Positions 1 to 13,792 of a DNA stretch of 64,000 nt are shown here, in pieces; the first letter of the stretch is position 1, and every line of letters begins with the position of its first letter. The stretch is from Hemibagrus wyckioides (taxonomy: Eukaryota; Chordata; Actinopteri; Siluriformes; Bagridae), in NCBI RefSeq assembly GCF_019097595.1, contig NC_080717.1, positions 24,884,376 to 24,948,375 on the forward strand. The letters are read 5' to 3'. The translations under genes and the position numbers were made by a program. Below the pieces are notes generated by a model. That model saw only the letters and a program-made list of their open reading frames with translations. It was not told the DNA's origin and did no database searches.

Positions 1-58
1 GTAAAGAAAATGGTGTGCTCCGGACTCTCTGTAAGATGGAGATGTCAGGTGTACTCAC

Positions 59-596
59 GGATGCACAGGCACGCGACCAGCTTGGCGCCGGTCTCGGGCA
101 CCGGACACACCGGGAACAAAGGCTTGAGGAGGTAGGTAGCAAAGACGTAAGCTACGATGTACTGAGACGAGGGCCTGATGATGAGCAGCTCGATCCAGAG
201 CTTGAGGAAAGCCGGCAGCGAGCCGTAAACCTCGAGGATGTAGGCGTAGTCCCCGCCGGACTTGGTGATGGTGGTCCCGAGCTCGGCGTAGCACAGCGCG
301 CCCACCGTGGAGAACACACCGCACACCGTCCACACCACCAGAGACAGACCCACCGAGCCAGCCTCCTTCACCACGCCGGTCGGCGTCACGAAGATCCCTG
401 ATCCGATGATGGTTCCCACGATGATGGCCACGCCGTTCAGCAGCGTGATGGTGCGCTGTAGGACCACAGTCTCTTCTCCGTCCGCCGCCGGCGCGGGACC
501 GCCGGAGCCTGATGCACCGCCGAGCATCTTCTCCGCCGCCTGTTGGTCCTCGTCCTCGTCGCGGTGTCCCGAATTTCTCTTCTTCACATTCGACAT
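59..596 (-). CDS. slc7a5: LAT1-type large neutral amino acid transporter, first coding exon
   Basis: This exon encodes the N-terminal 179 residues of a SLC7 (APC superfamily) light-chain transporter, which exchanges large neutral amino acids across the plasma membrane as a disulfide-linked heterodimer with 4F2hc (SLC3A2). A polar, acidic cytoplasmic tail (about residues 1-45) is followed by the first hydrophobic helices. TM1 carries the unwound substrate-binding motif GTIIGSGIF (about residues 61-69). Cys164, in FPVCPVPE, is at the same number as the human LAT1 cysteine that bonds 4F2hc. The start is the first ATG (complement 594-596). The exon ends at a GTGAGT donor (complement of 53-58) with one base of the next codon. 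The remaining exons lie left of the window, so the gene is cut by the edge. Human slc7a5 neighbours CA5A, which supports the call. A paralogue such as slc7a8 is less likely given the synteny. Confidence 0.9.
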
Positions 597-790
597 TTTC
601 GGTCCTTTTGGGTTTGAGTTATATATTTATTTATTCTAAAATAAAGAGAAGCGGTTCACGCGCTCCGTCCGCCGGTTCCCGGTTGTGTGACTCACAGAAG
701 CGTGGCGATGTTAAGGTGCAGCTCAGCGAGGCAAAGACTTAAAGTATAGCATCGCTTCCTCCGCGCGTCACACTCATCCCGCCCATTAAA
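597..790 (-). promoter_or_regulatory. GC-rich 5' flank and likely promoter of slc7a5
   Basis: Directly upstream of the slc7a5 start codon the sequence changes from an AT-rich stretch (about 617-650) to CpG-containing DNA (about 655-770), unlike the AT-rich surroundings. This fits a CpG-type promoter plus 5'UTR. No TATA box can be placed with confidence, and the transcription start is not visible from sequence alone. Confidence 0.35.
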
Positions 791-1261
791 GCCAGGCTCT
801 GCTACTGCAAATTTCTTTCCCTCTAGCGGCTACATATGGTATTGCAACTCTCACGCTGTTCTTACGCGGTATCGTAACACTCCCCATGGTGCCCTCTAGC
901 GGCAATGTCTGGTATAACAACGGCCCCGACTTGGATGATGAAATCGAGTTTAAACAAGATGAATCGGTTTGTGTGGAAAGTAAAATAAAAAATGTTAACC
1001 TACTGGTATTTGTTCGTTGTTTTTGTTTTTTTTTAAATAAAATATATAATTTAGTTTATTAACACTGTAAAGGTAGCATAATTTATTACATATAAAGGTA
1101 GATGAGTGGTGCACCTCTTTAAATTATACCTAACTCTTCTTAAAACAGCCCATTCAAATTAGCTATAGTTTATATATATTTTTCAGTATTTCTGTGTAAA
1201 ACAGTTTTAGAGACAGCTGTGTATGAGCTCAGTTTGTGAGCTTGTACTTGCTAGTTCAGAG

Positions 1262-1262
<1 letters not shown>

Positions 1263-1305
<43 letters not shown>
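1263..1305. repeat. (GATA)n microsatellite
   Basis: About ten uninterrupted GATA/TAGA units. Confidence 0.95.
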
Positions 1306-3689
1306 GCTCCTGTATTGCAGGGTTTTGTGATGTTTCTACAATTCATTTTGGAATATCTTGTGTTTTGGAAATTCCTTTGTACCCCTCCTCTGACTGATAC
1401 CTTTTGACAGCGAGATCCCGTATACATGCTCTGCAAGCTCGTTAGCTTCAGAAGTCGGATAAAACCAAGAAGATGTCAAGAAGATTTTACTGAGACAGCA
1501 GATCTTTTTAATTTGGGATTAAGGTGATAGATTAGATTAGCATTCACACACAGTTACAGCTTTGGGTTCATTATATTTTGTTTTGCTTGCTAGGTTAGTT
1601 TTCACTTACTAGGTTGTCACCGTGTTAACTTTTGCCCAGTTGTTGCTCTTTAGTTAGTGTTTTGGTCACAAGGTTTGATTAGCTAGGTTAGTTTTTGCTC
1701 GATTAGCTTTCATTCATGAGTTTGTTTTTAAAAACTAGGTTAGTTTTGGTTCACTAGTTTTGCTTTGTCTCCGGACCCAGACCTGTTTCCCTGGGGTGAC
1801 ACACAAGTTGTGTCCCAAACACATACTTCTCCCTATTCTTATGTATTATAAATATGTAAGTATAAATATTAGAAGAAGATGAAGTGCACTTCAAGAACCT
1901 GGGTGATGCTTTTATGCAACCAAAAAAGGCAGGGTGTGAATTTTGGACACTTCATGGACACTTCATGGACACTTGCAGCTTTGCTTACGTAGCAGAAGAA
2001 GGGTGGGGCTACCAGGCGCTGACCCTGAATGAATATGATTGTCAAGATTCAGAAATCAGTGTGTTTTGACCCATCGAACAACTGAGAAATGAGTGAGGAA
2101 CACACAAAGAATCTCTATGGCGGTATATATATATATATAATATTTCTACAATTTCTACAATCATCCTGTCATACTTCCAGAGTACTTCTATAGCTGAGGC
2201 TCAGGCAGGATCTGAGTCCTGGAGTGTTTTAGCTAATAAAAGCTTTTTACTTGGAGATAATTAAAATAAACACTATAATTTATGCTTTTTTTTCACCCAA
2301 AGGGAATGGTTTAGTTTCATTTCAGTTCTAATACGCTGCACTGTCAAAGCTCCAGGTTTATACACCACTTTTCCGAATTCTTAAAGATATAAATGAAACG
2401 AGAAAATCCCTTTCCCGCCTCATTTCCTGAGTTCAGGTGAAAGTGAGCCTCGCTGACCCTGAAGCTCTCAGAGATATTGGGCGGGAAAAAGTCAACAGCG
2501 TGGATCCACCTGCTGCGTTGCTGCTCTCACAAACTTACACAGAGTGTATTTCAGCATCCATTCTCACCACGCTGCAGGGGGGAATACCGCTGTGTGTGTT
2601 TAAAAAGTAGGCCTACTCCTGAAGCTTCAGTTCTGTTGTGCTTTCCTTTTACTGCCACATTAAAAATAAATAGAGGAATCAAAAACAGGCTAGAGAAATA
2701 GAGGAATCAAAAACAAGTACACATCTTCAGTTTCATCTATTGGTAGATTCCCACGATCCTGTTTCACGCACATCAACATTACACTCATTATATAATGCAG
2801 CATGTTTTTTTTATATGATTCAATGGGAACGCTGCAGAAATGTCATCTTAGAGCGTAAAAATATCTTGAACATGGTGTTAGTTTAAGTCCACATCAATGC
2901 TCTAGTACGTGACATGAGGGACAAAGTTTGTTATTTAAAGTTTTTTTAGTGGAAAATTTGTAAATGTTTCTTGCTGTAGACAATAAAGAAGAATTATTAT
3001 AAACACAGAGTGTGATTATGAATAACGACCTTTGTACAATCATATACAGTCAGTTGGAGTTGTGTAAGCAGGAGCTCATTAATGGAGATACAGATATTTG
3101 TGCCTTGTTTTCTGGTGTGTGTTGAAATTTTTATCAGCTCTGAGGATGTGGTTTGCAGCAATTGCACCCGACTGTCCGAGGCTTCCTCAGCTCCCCCACA
3201 CCCTGCAGGGGGTCCTCGAGCAACACAATCAGGAAAGCTAAAAATAACCTTTTCACTGTAAGCGAACAGAGAAAGAATATCTGGACAGATGTTCTGAGAA
3301 AGTCCTGGGTTCCTGTTTATAAAAGCTGTATAGAGGCTTTTCTTTAGAACAGCAGCAAAAAAGGAGGCCCACAGAGGAACAGAGGTGAAAAAGGGAAAGG
3401 ATTTTTGTATTAGACACATGCTACGTGTGCTGGTCAGAGAGGGCGGGGCCGCAAACACACAGTGATGTTCACCAGACAATAAAGTCCATCTCCTGACCTT
3501 CCTTCCTACCTTTGAGACATTCCTCTGCTGCACAGCATCTGGGGTTGTCAATGGTCTTTGCAGGGACAAAATTATTTTGTGACTCCATGTTTTGCACATT
3601 AAGCATTTTATTGTTGCTCACTTTTGACCACAAAGCATCTGATCTACGGTTTCACTCACAAACACATTGATATCATCCAGGACCGAACG

Positions 3690-4350
3690 CCATGTGGACC
3701 AGGCCTACACTCAAGAAGGTTGGTTGTCCTTCTGAAGGAACCCTAAAATGAGGTGGGTTTTTCCTTCCAGCAATGGTTCTAACAGAACCCCTAAGTACTC
3801 TTAATTACCATTTAAAAAAGATCCAAGTGTTTATGCATTAATGAGGAGCGTTACACCTACTATACACCATTAAAGTAGGCTTTTCTTCTGTATAAATTAA
3901 CAGAGAACCTTTTTTTAAACCTAAAAATACTTAATTATACAATAAACCCATAAAGAACCCCTGAAGAACCCTTATTTCTGAGAGTGTACGTATTAACGGA
4001 ACCAATTTTGTAAGCCAAGCTCCTTTATTTATTCAGTGAACACTTAAAGAACCCGGAAGTACCCTTATTACTATGCATTGAGAGCACTTTCTGGACCCTT
4101 TTAAGAACCCATGAAGTACCTTTAAACAGTTCTGGAAAACGTTTTTCAGAAGCTAAAAGTCTGTAATTATCCAACGAACCCTTAGAGAAACCACAGAGCC
4201 CCTGTATTTGTAAAAGCGTATTTATTAAGTGAGAACCATTTCATAAAAGAGCCTTCACATACCCAATGAACCCGTAAAAAGTGCATTGAGTACATTTTTT
4301 AACACAGAAACCCTTTTTGCACGAGTTCTCGGTTATCTCAAGAGCCCTTA
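3690..4350. repeat. Degenerate AGAACCC-rich repeat tract
   Basis: Variants of AGAACCC/GAACCCTT recur every 20-60 bases, often beside 'ttatt' or 'tgaag'. This looks like an old diverged repeat family. There is no coding potential and no clear unit boundary. Confidence 0.5.
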
Positions 4351-5010
4351 AAGAAGCCAGGAATTGATTTCTCCAGCGAATACTAAGCTAGACGAGTTTC
4401 TGGAGCAGAATGGAAACATTTATCTTATTTGGGATCCTTACACAATATGGGAAGGTAATAAATGTTTTATTAAGGGACCTTGTGTTCTATTTTCATCTCA
4501 ACTGTGACAAAACATAGAAACATGGAAATATTAATTTTTATTTCCCCCCTTACTTCGTTGCTTATAAACATGCTGAGGTTTGAAAATGAATTCATTCTGT
4601 GATCCAATTTCCCACTTCTCATTTCCAAAGTAAATCAAATGTGGCTTTATTCGCTTAGGAAAAAAAAAAACTCTTTATGAGACTCTTTACCACCCATGTA
4701 ATGACTGGAACCTTCCATTCCTCTGTGTTCCTATTACAATGTGCAGTGAGACATTGCTGCGTTTTGCTTTAGCAATACAGCCACATAAAGACGCTCTGTC
4801 AACATCGAGGTTAATTTGTTCCATCGGTCACGGGCACAGGCATTTCCCTCTATTCCAAGTAGCTGTTTTGCTAAAATTAATTTTAATGTAGGAATTTCCT
4901 TCAAACACACACTTAACCTTGTGCAGAAATTGTACTATATCCTCTCTGTATTTAAAATGAATGAACTAAAATCTACAATTATGCTTCTGAAGTCTCATAT
5001 CTCTTACTTT

Positions 5011-5110
5011 CAATTCAGTTCAGTTTTATTTGCATAGCACTTTTTTTTAACAAGCTTTACAGGGCATAAGAAATATAGAACACAAAGATCAAGATAAATA
5101 TTAGACTTAA
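5011..5110 (+). repeat. Fragment of a teleost interspersed repeat (ATTCAATTTTATTTG family)
   Basis: Begins TTCAATTCAGTTCAGTTTTA, then TTTGCATAGCACTTTT and a CTTTACAGGGCATAAGAAA segment. The same family lies at 49990-50026/56626-56830 and at 62676-62880. This copy is short and diverged. Confidence 0.7.
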
Positions 5111-6347
5111 ATTGAATTTTTTTTGGTATTTTGGGGGATAAATCTCTCCGTTCTTACTGTAAGTTTTACTTACCCTTCGAAGTAAGGTTGAAAAGCCCTG
5201 GGTCACATGGTCAAACATCTGTGAAGATGAAATTTTGATGACTTTTTTTTTGTGCTGTCTGTTTCCTCCATCCCACCTGAACATTGTGATAGATCACACT
5301 TCCTAATTTTTCACTTTCTAGGTGCAGGATCCACATGAAAGCATTAAAGAGAGCAGGTGGAAACAATCATTCTTGATCTTGGGGCTAAGCAATTTGGCCC
5401 TGAAGAACTGCTTTATGTGAAATCTTATCCACATTCATGGATCAGTCATGACCGACTCTGTGTGTGGTTTTTATAAAACGTCTGCTTTCATCACCAACAG
5501 CATGCCAACACAAACAGGGACAAGACCTTGTTTTGGGGGGTATTTTCTCTCTATACGACATCAAAAAGTGACTGTATCTAAACAGAAAAGCTGAATTAGC
5601 AGTTCCTTTTTTTTCTTTTTTCAGAATGAGGAGTTTCTATAAAATAAGGAGCTTTGACCTTTCTTTGTCAGATTCTGGGGTAACAGTTTATCTAGAACTG
5701 ATAAGATTCAATTAAAGTTCCTGTTTGTTATTGATAATAAGCCTATAATAAATAAACTTGACGCTGTCCACCAGTCCACCTGAGACGCAGCTCATCTTCT
5801 CCAGGTTATTCCGTCTCAGTTTGTTAGTTGTGCGAACACGGTGCAGAAACACCCCATGTTTAGACTTCAGAATGCAAGATCAGAGGCTGGATTTCTGGAT
5901 CTCAAATCAACAAGTCTTTTATTTGCTTTTTTTCTGTCGGCCTCAAAGAACATGTTCCAGCACACAATGATGGGAAACCTATGTGTTTGTGACCCCCATC
6001 GGGCTGAGCACACAAACACGGAACAGGAGCTTTTTTGAAGCTGGTTGAGATAAAGAACGAGCTCTGCAGTTCTTTCATCATTCCATCATGGAAGAACAAT
6101 GCAGCACAAGTGTCTTTGTGGGATTTAAATGCTCTGAGCACTTCTTGGGAGAGCTAGAAAGGGACTATTGTGAGGTGAAGAGCCGTAATTGAACTCACCA
6201 ATTGCTTGTTACTTGTTAAATCAACTGAATTCACAGCAACCGGAGTTAAACTACGACCAAATAAGGAACTGTAAAAGACAGTTGTATTTTTTATTTTGTA
6301 TGCTAATTTCCAAGTAATGCAGAGCAACAAGAATATTTTTAAATGGT

Positions 6348-6348
<1 letters not shown>

Positions 6349-6381
<33 letters not shown>
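6349..6381. repeat. (AAT)n microsatellite
   Basis: Eleven ATA/TAA units in a row. Confidence 0.9.
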
Positions 6382-6383
<2 letters not shown>

Positions 6384-6559
6384 AATACTATAAACACTGT
6401 TATGCTTTGTAGTTTAGTGTCACTTTGCTCTATTGTGTTCAGGTTATTTTTTGTTCTCTCCATAAGCACTTTTTTTTGTATGTTTCTCTTAGTGGATTTT
6501 CGATGAGATTCATCAGCAATAAGAAACTCACTGACCTGCTGACTGAACTACTAGGTAAC

Positions 6560-6930
6560 TGAGAAGTGAATCTCTGTCATGCGTGAAAGATTTGCTGATA
6601 AAACACTGAGAGAAAGGGGTGAAATCAGTTATAATCATTATGACGGTTATATACACTGATTATCTAAATGTAAGAGTGATTCTTTACTATGACTAAAAAC
6701 ATTTACTCGCTCAAACACTGCTAAACATGGAGGGATGAATCTTAGTCATAACCAAATAACTCACTGATTCAAATGATCACCTGTTAGGAGCAAACCCTGG
6801 TTGTGACCAAATGACTCACTAATTCAGACACTGGCCACACCTGTTGAACATAAGAGGTGTGAATCTTGGACTTATCTTTTCATTGTAAGCGGAGTGAATC
6901 TCATGACCAAACAACTCACTCACTCAATTG
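6560..6930. repeat. Degenerate 70-80 bp tandem repeat
   Basis: At least four diverged units share the order 'gtgaatct...tgaccaaa..actcactcatt'. The spacing of the ACTCACT segments is about 60-100 bases. No coding frame. Confidence 0.55.
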
Positions 6931-8572
6931 ATATTAATCTAAACATAAACAAGTGTTATATGTATTTTAAAGAATCCTACAGCTATTAGATGAGCAAGTC
7001 ATTTTTAGTCAGTTGCATGATTGTAGTCAGTTGCAAGTTTTCACATTTCTTTTAATAATAAATACAATCCATTTATATGAGAATGTGAAACAGTTTCCCT
7101 TAAATCATCTGAAATTTCCATGGCTGTCTATTTTAATCATCGAAAGCACTGTTCTGATCATGGACATGTTTCTGGCAGGGTCACAATTTTCCACACAGAC
7201 ACGGTCAGATATTTTATGCTATTTAAATCACAGCAGTCTGGACTCAGCTGAAAACACACGACAGGGAAACAGGGCTCGAGTTGTTTACATTTTATTTCAT
7301 CCTTTACATCAAAGAATCTTTACTACGCATGGTTTTTTTGGACTGCATGAATGGGCGTTTGTAGCGTAGACGTCTGGGGTGTGTATGTTTGTAGAGAAAA
7401 CTCTTACAGAGAGACCCAGTGCAGCTGGATCACACCCGGTCAGCACCTGCTACAACAAAGCATGCTGGGAACAGGTCATTCAGATGGCCCGGGAAACCTC
7501 CGGGAAAAAAAAAAAAAGATTCCCGAAGACTGGGAGAGCAGGAAGGACACCAGACAGCAAAAACACACAACATTTACAGTCCAATTAAACACTATGAAAC
7601 TTTACACTCTACAGGATACATAAGGATTAGAATAAACACATTGTGCGTGATTATGTTCAAAAGACAGAACTGACAGAAAAACAGAAATTGGCCAGTGAAA
7701 ATGTCATTCAATAGGGATGCACCGATGTGTTGCTGTTTCCAACATCGTCAGCTCACATGGATCTTTTATCGCTTGTCTTGAAATGGAGTGATAATTGTAG
7801 AGTTTTTCTTCTGGTCCTAACACTTCAGATCGAACTCCAGATGTTGGTCAGTTGTCACTATTAAAAAGACGTGTTTAGGCATGTAATGGGATCTGGACGG
7901 CCAAAAGAGGCAACAGCCATTGCGAAAGCACGAGGTAGAACACAAGTCTTTATAATTGATTATATAATAAAGATCAAAACCAGGCCAAGAGGATTATACA
8001 CAGAAATGTGAAGTGTTTGGAATTGAAATTGATCAGAATATATCCCTAGATTTAAGTGTTGTATCTGATCAGTGCATCGCTATTGGTGGATAAAACAACA
8101 CAAACAGCAGTTAGGCAACGTGGCCTAAATTGCAAACTGTAATGACTCATGATAAAAAAAAAAAATACTGAACCCAAGGGTGTGTGCATGTCTGATACTT
8201 CTCAATGCAGTCGAAAATATTTTACACGGATCGGTTTGTTCCGCATGGATACAAAAATGCACAAAGCTTTAAAAAGTAAAAAAACAAACAGGTTGCCAGA
8301 TTGTGTTGACTCTTTACACACTTATTATTTGCAATTATAAACCCTAAACTGTAGTGTATGCCAGTCACCAAAAAAAAATAATAGTGCAGACTGTTTCAAC
8401 CTGGTAACCAATCAACCACAAAATCAAGTTAATCTTGAATTACAGGAAGAAAAAGAGAGAAAAATTATATCATCAGGGCAGGAAAAACACTTTGCATTGC
8501 TACAGGACAGGTGGTGTGTCCCAGCTTTCTAATCTGGTTAGTGAGGCTGAAACTGAGTGTTGGGCCCCACTA

Positions 8573-8591
8573 ACACACACACACACACACC
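8573..8591. repeat. (CA)n microsatellite
   Basis: Nine to ten CA units. Confidence 0.85.
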
Positions 8592-9938
8592 CACCCCAGA
8601 CCAGCTGGCCTTTTCAGGCTGGAGGCCACCACAGAGGAAGGGTTTGTACAGAAACGCTGTTATTCAGCCATAAAGCAGGATGGCGTCCAGACCGAAAAAC
8701 AAAGACGGCTGGGAGCAGGAGAGATGATGCAGGATCAGAGCCTTCACTCTTGATTAGAGCGAAAAAAACGGATCGGAGATCAGGATTTTCTCTGAGCGTG
8801 ACTTCTTTGTCACTGCGGTATAAACCACTTCCTACACAGCAGAGTTCCCACAATTCTCACACGAGGTTCCTCAGATAAACGTTTTTTTTTTTTTTTTTTA
8901 AACTGTGATGCATCACATTTACAGGATCTTTCTTGCTTGTGTCACATTTTCACTATTATGTCTGATCCTATAGACCCAGATTCCAGTCAGTTTAGAAATA
9001 CTTTGTGTGGGTTTGGTTGGAGAGGTGTAGCATAACCAATAAATCACCATTCTGTGTGTTTACACTACAGGAACCTCATTTAACTAATTTAAACTTTTCT
9101 GTTAGGGAAAACTGTTAATCTTACACAGCGATACATTTGTTCATGTACATGTAATCCTAAGAGAATCAGCACCACACTATCATGGAGGACAAACGTCATG
9201 TGTGGAACAGAATCTAGTTAGTGAGTGAATATGATGAGATTTATGACGCTGAATACTAAAAATACAGCATGTCGACGTTTGGGATGTTCATCGGTACATG
9301 ATGCAACATCACTTTATGTGTATCTGCATAAGGTCAAGTTGCATAAGCAACTTGAAATGAAACCAACGAAGCTACAGAGAAGTAGACAACCTTCTTAATT
9401 ACACAGGAAAATAAACCTAATCTAGAGAGCAGGCTAGACTAGTTGGTTAGCATTGTTATGTTGTGTGAGCTGATAATCATTTCATAATCATGATTATTTT
9501 AAATAGCGCAACTCTACAACAGTTCACCCGCTAGTAATACAAGTTATTAAGTCTGAAAAACCCTCAGGTTTACATCTTAATAAATCATATTTGACCTAGT
9601 TTAATTTCCACACTGTATGGGTTTATTCCATATCTGAGACACTAATAGTGTTGAAATGGTAATAAAACAGTAACTTAGAGCCTACACACTATCAGTTAAA
9701 AGATTTTAGCACTGGTTTTTGCTAAACCTGGTCATTATTTTTAAATATACAAACAAAAGATTTATCTTGCTTAAAATATATATTATATATATCAAAGCCA
9801 TGTTAAACCTACGGACCAAAATCACATGAAAGTAGCGATAACATCAAATCTCTTCTGATTACTAAATCTTCGTGTGTAAGGAGGTGGAGGCCAATATTTT
9901 TGCATATACAGAACCTGCATCGCTCTCCTGGAGCTCCG

Positions 9939-9952
9939 GCGCCCTCTAGTGG
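9939..9952 (-). promoter_or_regulatory. CTCF-like motif
   Basis: On the minus strand the bases read CCACTAGAGGGCGC, matching the vertebrate CTCF core CCASYAGRKGGCRS at every position. Such motifs also occur in repeat tails, so occupancy is unproven. Confidence 0.45.
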
Positions 9953-10199
9953 CCAGTTAGAAGTATAATTTAAAAAAAAAATACAGCATCATTCAATGAT
10001 CTGTCCTTCACTCTTTAACAAGAACCAAGGGCAGATTTTTGGCAGTGGGACAACGCAATAGTGTGGGAGCATAAAGCTAAAGGCACGGTGGTTTTCCAAG
10101 CTCTGCTGCATCCGCAATAAAATCTGAATCAGTAACGTTTCAATGTGCTCAATCTACATCATGTACAGATAAAGTTCATAATCTATATATCAATCTATA

Positions 10200-10201
<2 letters not shown>

Positions 10202-10254
<53 letters not shown>
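10202..10254. repeat. (TA)n microsatellite
   Basis: About 26 uninterrupted TA units. Confidence 0.95.
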
Positions 10255-10261
<7 letters not shown>

Positions 10262-11768
10262 CAGCATATATTATTTGTATAATGTATACAACACATGCAG
10301 GATGCAGAAAAAATACCGAAAACACCTTAAAATATGAGTAAATTAGTAACAAAGAGGCTGGAATGGTGTTACTGTAATTTCTGGATAATTAGTAACATTA
10401 TATTACAAAATCTATTATAAATTGATTCTATCTGTCTACAGACACTGGCATGGCCATGGGGCATGCAATATCACATTAATGTTCATTTACTACAGGCAAC
10501 AACAAAGTACTGTAAATTCTGGAATCGCAGGACTACTGTAAATACTGCAAAAGGTATGTATTTTAGTATGTATTCTTTTACTTTATTTGCAGGAGGCATG
10601 TTTTTGACTGTAACAGTATACTCCACTAAATTCAGCTAAAGATCTTCTCTTATTTGAATTAATACCAGATCAGATCAAATCTAAACCAGTTAAAATTATA
10701 TATAATAGCTACAGCCAGTAACAACCAGTCACAGCACCACAAAATAACTAGTACACGTTATTTTAGCGTTTCCGGTAGTTTCTACGTCCTGCATGTAAAT
10801 ATATTATGTTATAAACTCAGTTATTGTTTCATCATCTTATCATCTAAATAATCAAATTGGTCAGTAAGTTAAATTTAGTAAATCGTTAAAGGAAGTGTGC
10901 AGTTTAAGGTTTCAACAAGCAGTAAACATGAAGTGTAGGGTCACTTATTACACCTGTATGAGAAATGAAGAGCATATGAGGAGGTCACTATCTTTTCTTT
11001 TCTGTATGAAGACGGACTTTAAGTTGGGATGGTTATATAGACTGGAAATCAATCTGCATGAACACTGAAGAGGCTTTAGGAGATAAACAGATCTCTGAAA
11101 CACAAGTTTTTACTCTTCTAATGTTGGCATTAGAATGAATTCAGTTCTGAATTAACGGAAAGGGTAAAGGAGTCAGTATCTAGTCTAAAAATATATATTT
11201 TCAAAGCCTAAAGCATACAGTGTGCCAATTCTAGCCAACGTTTTTGCTGTAATAGATTAGCAGGACAGGAAATTAAATTCCACACATGTATAACATTTTT
11301 CCAGTCATAATCGTCCCAGCTGAAAATCTGTATTATTTTTATCTGTATTATTATCATTATGCTGTAGAGCTACAGTAAGGCACGCCTTCTGTGGTTTGCC
11401 GAAATAAAACCACCAAGAAATCCTGAACAATCTCACACACTGCCAGTCCAAATGCTTTAAATGAACTCTAAAATGAGAAAACCTAATATTAATCTGATAA
11501 GAAAATTAGTAAAGTGCCCTGACTTCTAGTTTGTGAACTTAAGATTTTAAAAATTCAGTTGACAAACCTGTATTCCTTTCTGAATAGATACAGTGCTTAT
11601 TAGTAGACTCAGACTTTTAAGACCTGACTTGGATTCCTGGTCTTAAACAGGGCTAAAACTGCTGGGATGTTGTGCCATGTATCACCGGGTGTAAGACTGA
11701 GATGACACAGTCAGAACTTCATAAGGTCTTCATAGGGTGAGGGCTTAGGAGTCAAGAGGAGCAATACT

Positions 11769-11923
11769 CTAGAGGAATGGTGTGAAGGACGAGCGAACTG
11801 TTCGGCCCTTTAGAGGCTGCTGGAACCGGAAGTTGTTCACCATGCTCTTCTGCACCTCTTCCTCTGCTGAGGTGAACAGGAGACTCCTGAACACGGCCAA
11901 CTGAGAGAGATAGAGAGAGATAT

Positions 11924-11954
<31 letters not shown>

Positions 11955-13759
11955 CAGAAAGAGAGCTTTATGTGAGACATGTTTGTTACCATGAAATAGT
12001 CTGAATAGTCTGTTAACAGTGTTGGTAAACACAGGTGAAAATTGGAAGGAGAGGATTTAATCACATTATTTGGAATGCATTATGGGAACTAATGTGCCCT
12101 CAAAGACAATAATTACACAGTGTTGTTCCCTTACCCTTTTTTCCTGTTTATCCGAAATATTTTAACTCATTTTAATAAGGTTGGTTTAAGCTTGTTAAAC
12201 ATGTCAAACAGCACTTTAAACTCACTGAAACATTCTGAAAGTCTGTGGAAAAGAAAATGAACAGAAAAGTTTGTTCCTGTTTCTTTCCTTTATTGGACAA
12301 AAAGCAGGATGTCCCATATGATACTTACTCTGCATGTGTCATTGATTAAATGCTATATTAGGATAGGTCAAATGGAAAAATACTGCATGGTTTAAAATAA
12401 TTAATAATAGTAGTTATTATACTATTAATATAATAATAGTTTAATAAATAAATTAATTAAAAAAAAAAAAACCTGAAATAAAAACTAAATACATAATCAA
12501 ATTTCTGACCAGGGAAACAAACAGGAAAATCTCAATTAAAAAATAAAACAAACCGGACCTTACAACACAAGAGGCAATTTACACATGCTGAATAATTACA
12601 GAGGCAGCCGTTTAATTACCAGTCATTATACAAAACCTGTAATTAAACTGTACCCTGCCATTTCTGAACACAAATAAAATTAAATGATATACTATTGATA
12701 TTTAAAGCTCAGCCTACACTGTTGTAGGGGGGAAAAACTTCATTTTCTTTTTAAGAACACAAGCTCTGAAATTTTGTCCCCATCTCTGGTCATACCTGAT
12801 TGTGGCTCACTTCAATGGGCTGTTTCATGATGATCCAGGTGACAGCCTCGGTCAGGGGGGGCGTGGTCAGAGACCCGGCATATGTCCAATACTCGTTGAT
12901 GCTCTCAGGCAGGAGGCAGGATGGGTCAAATTTAGTGAATTCTACTACACTGCCCTGATATAATACAGCGGTAAAATAAACAGTTACAAAACTGTATTAA
13001 ACTGTATTATAGTTATTAAACTAATTAAACTAAATTATAGTTATTAAACTAACTAAATATATATATATATATATATACATACATATATACACACACATAC
13101 ACACACACACACAATATACATGTTTACATATAATGTATGCAAAATAAGGGAGAATATAACTAGATGTAAACTGATAAAAAGTGTCCAAACATGTCAGTGT
13201 GCATTGCGTAGTCTGTGCATGCAAGAAGAGGAAAGATGAACACATAAGCTAAGGACAAACAGTTCATACAGTCTGAGAACTGCCTGGAGGAAGAACCTGA
13301 GAACACACACCATTGTGAGGAAAAGGATGCCTGCTGCTAGTTAGATTCAGAGAAAATTTCAGCATTGTGGGAGTAGGTTCAATATTCTCAACTCCAACTC
13401 CATCTCCATCTCCACTAAGGCCAGTACTGACCCCCAGGACTGAGCCCCAGGATCCTGATGATCCTGTCGAGTGTCTTGGTGCTGTTTAAATTGACACTTC
13501 TCCCTGACACTCAACACCGCTGACTTAAAGTTTGCACAGATGCAGATCCTCTGACTGATTCTAAACCTAAAGGTTTTAAAACGGTGCTACACACCTTGTG
13601 TCTGACGGCAGGTAGAGCGTCCACCAGTTTCTGCAGACCTTCATGGGTTTTTCCAACCTAAACAAGGGAGCATTATTAAAACATGATAAAGGAGTATCAT
13701 GTATGATGTATGAACTGTAGGATGAGGAACAGTTATACATTACACACATTATTTATATA

Positions 13760-13792
<33 letters not shown>

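Larger units (their letters stand above)
791..11768. other. Intergenic DNA between slc7a5 and ca5a
   Basis: I see no exon-like reading frame with a recognisable product. The open frames here (the longest about 147 codons at 8435-8878) show no family motif and no splice-supported partner. The content is simple repeats, degenerate tandem repeats, a short copy of a teleost interspersed repeat and one CTCF-like motif, listed separately. Confidence 0.7.

Noticed and set aside
15..401. 128-codon plus-strand open frame over slc7a5 exon 1
   Set aside because: It is the antisense shadow of the GC-rich transporter exon; the minus frame has clear family motifs and a splice donor.
8435..8878. 147-codon plus-strand open frame
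   Set aside because: Crosses a CA microsatellite and basic low-complexity sequence; no motif or splice support.
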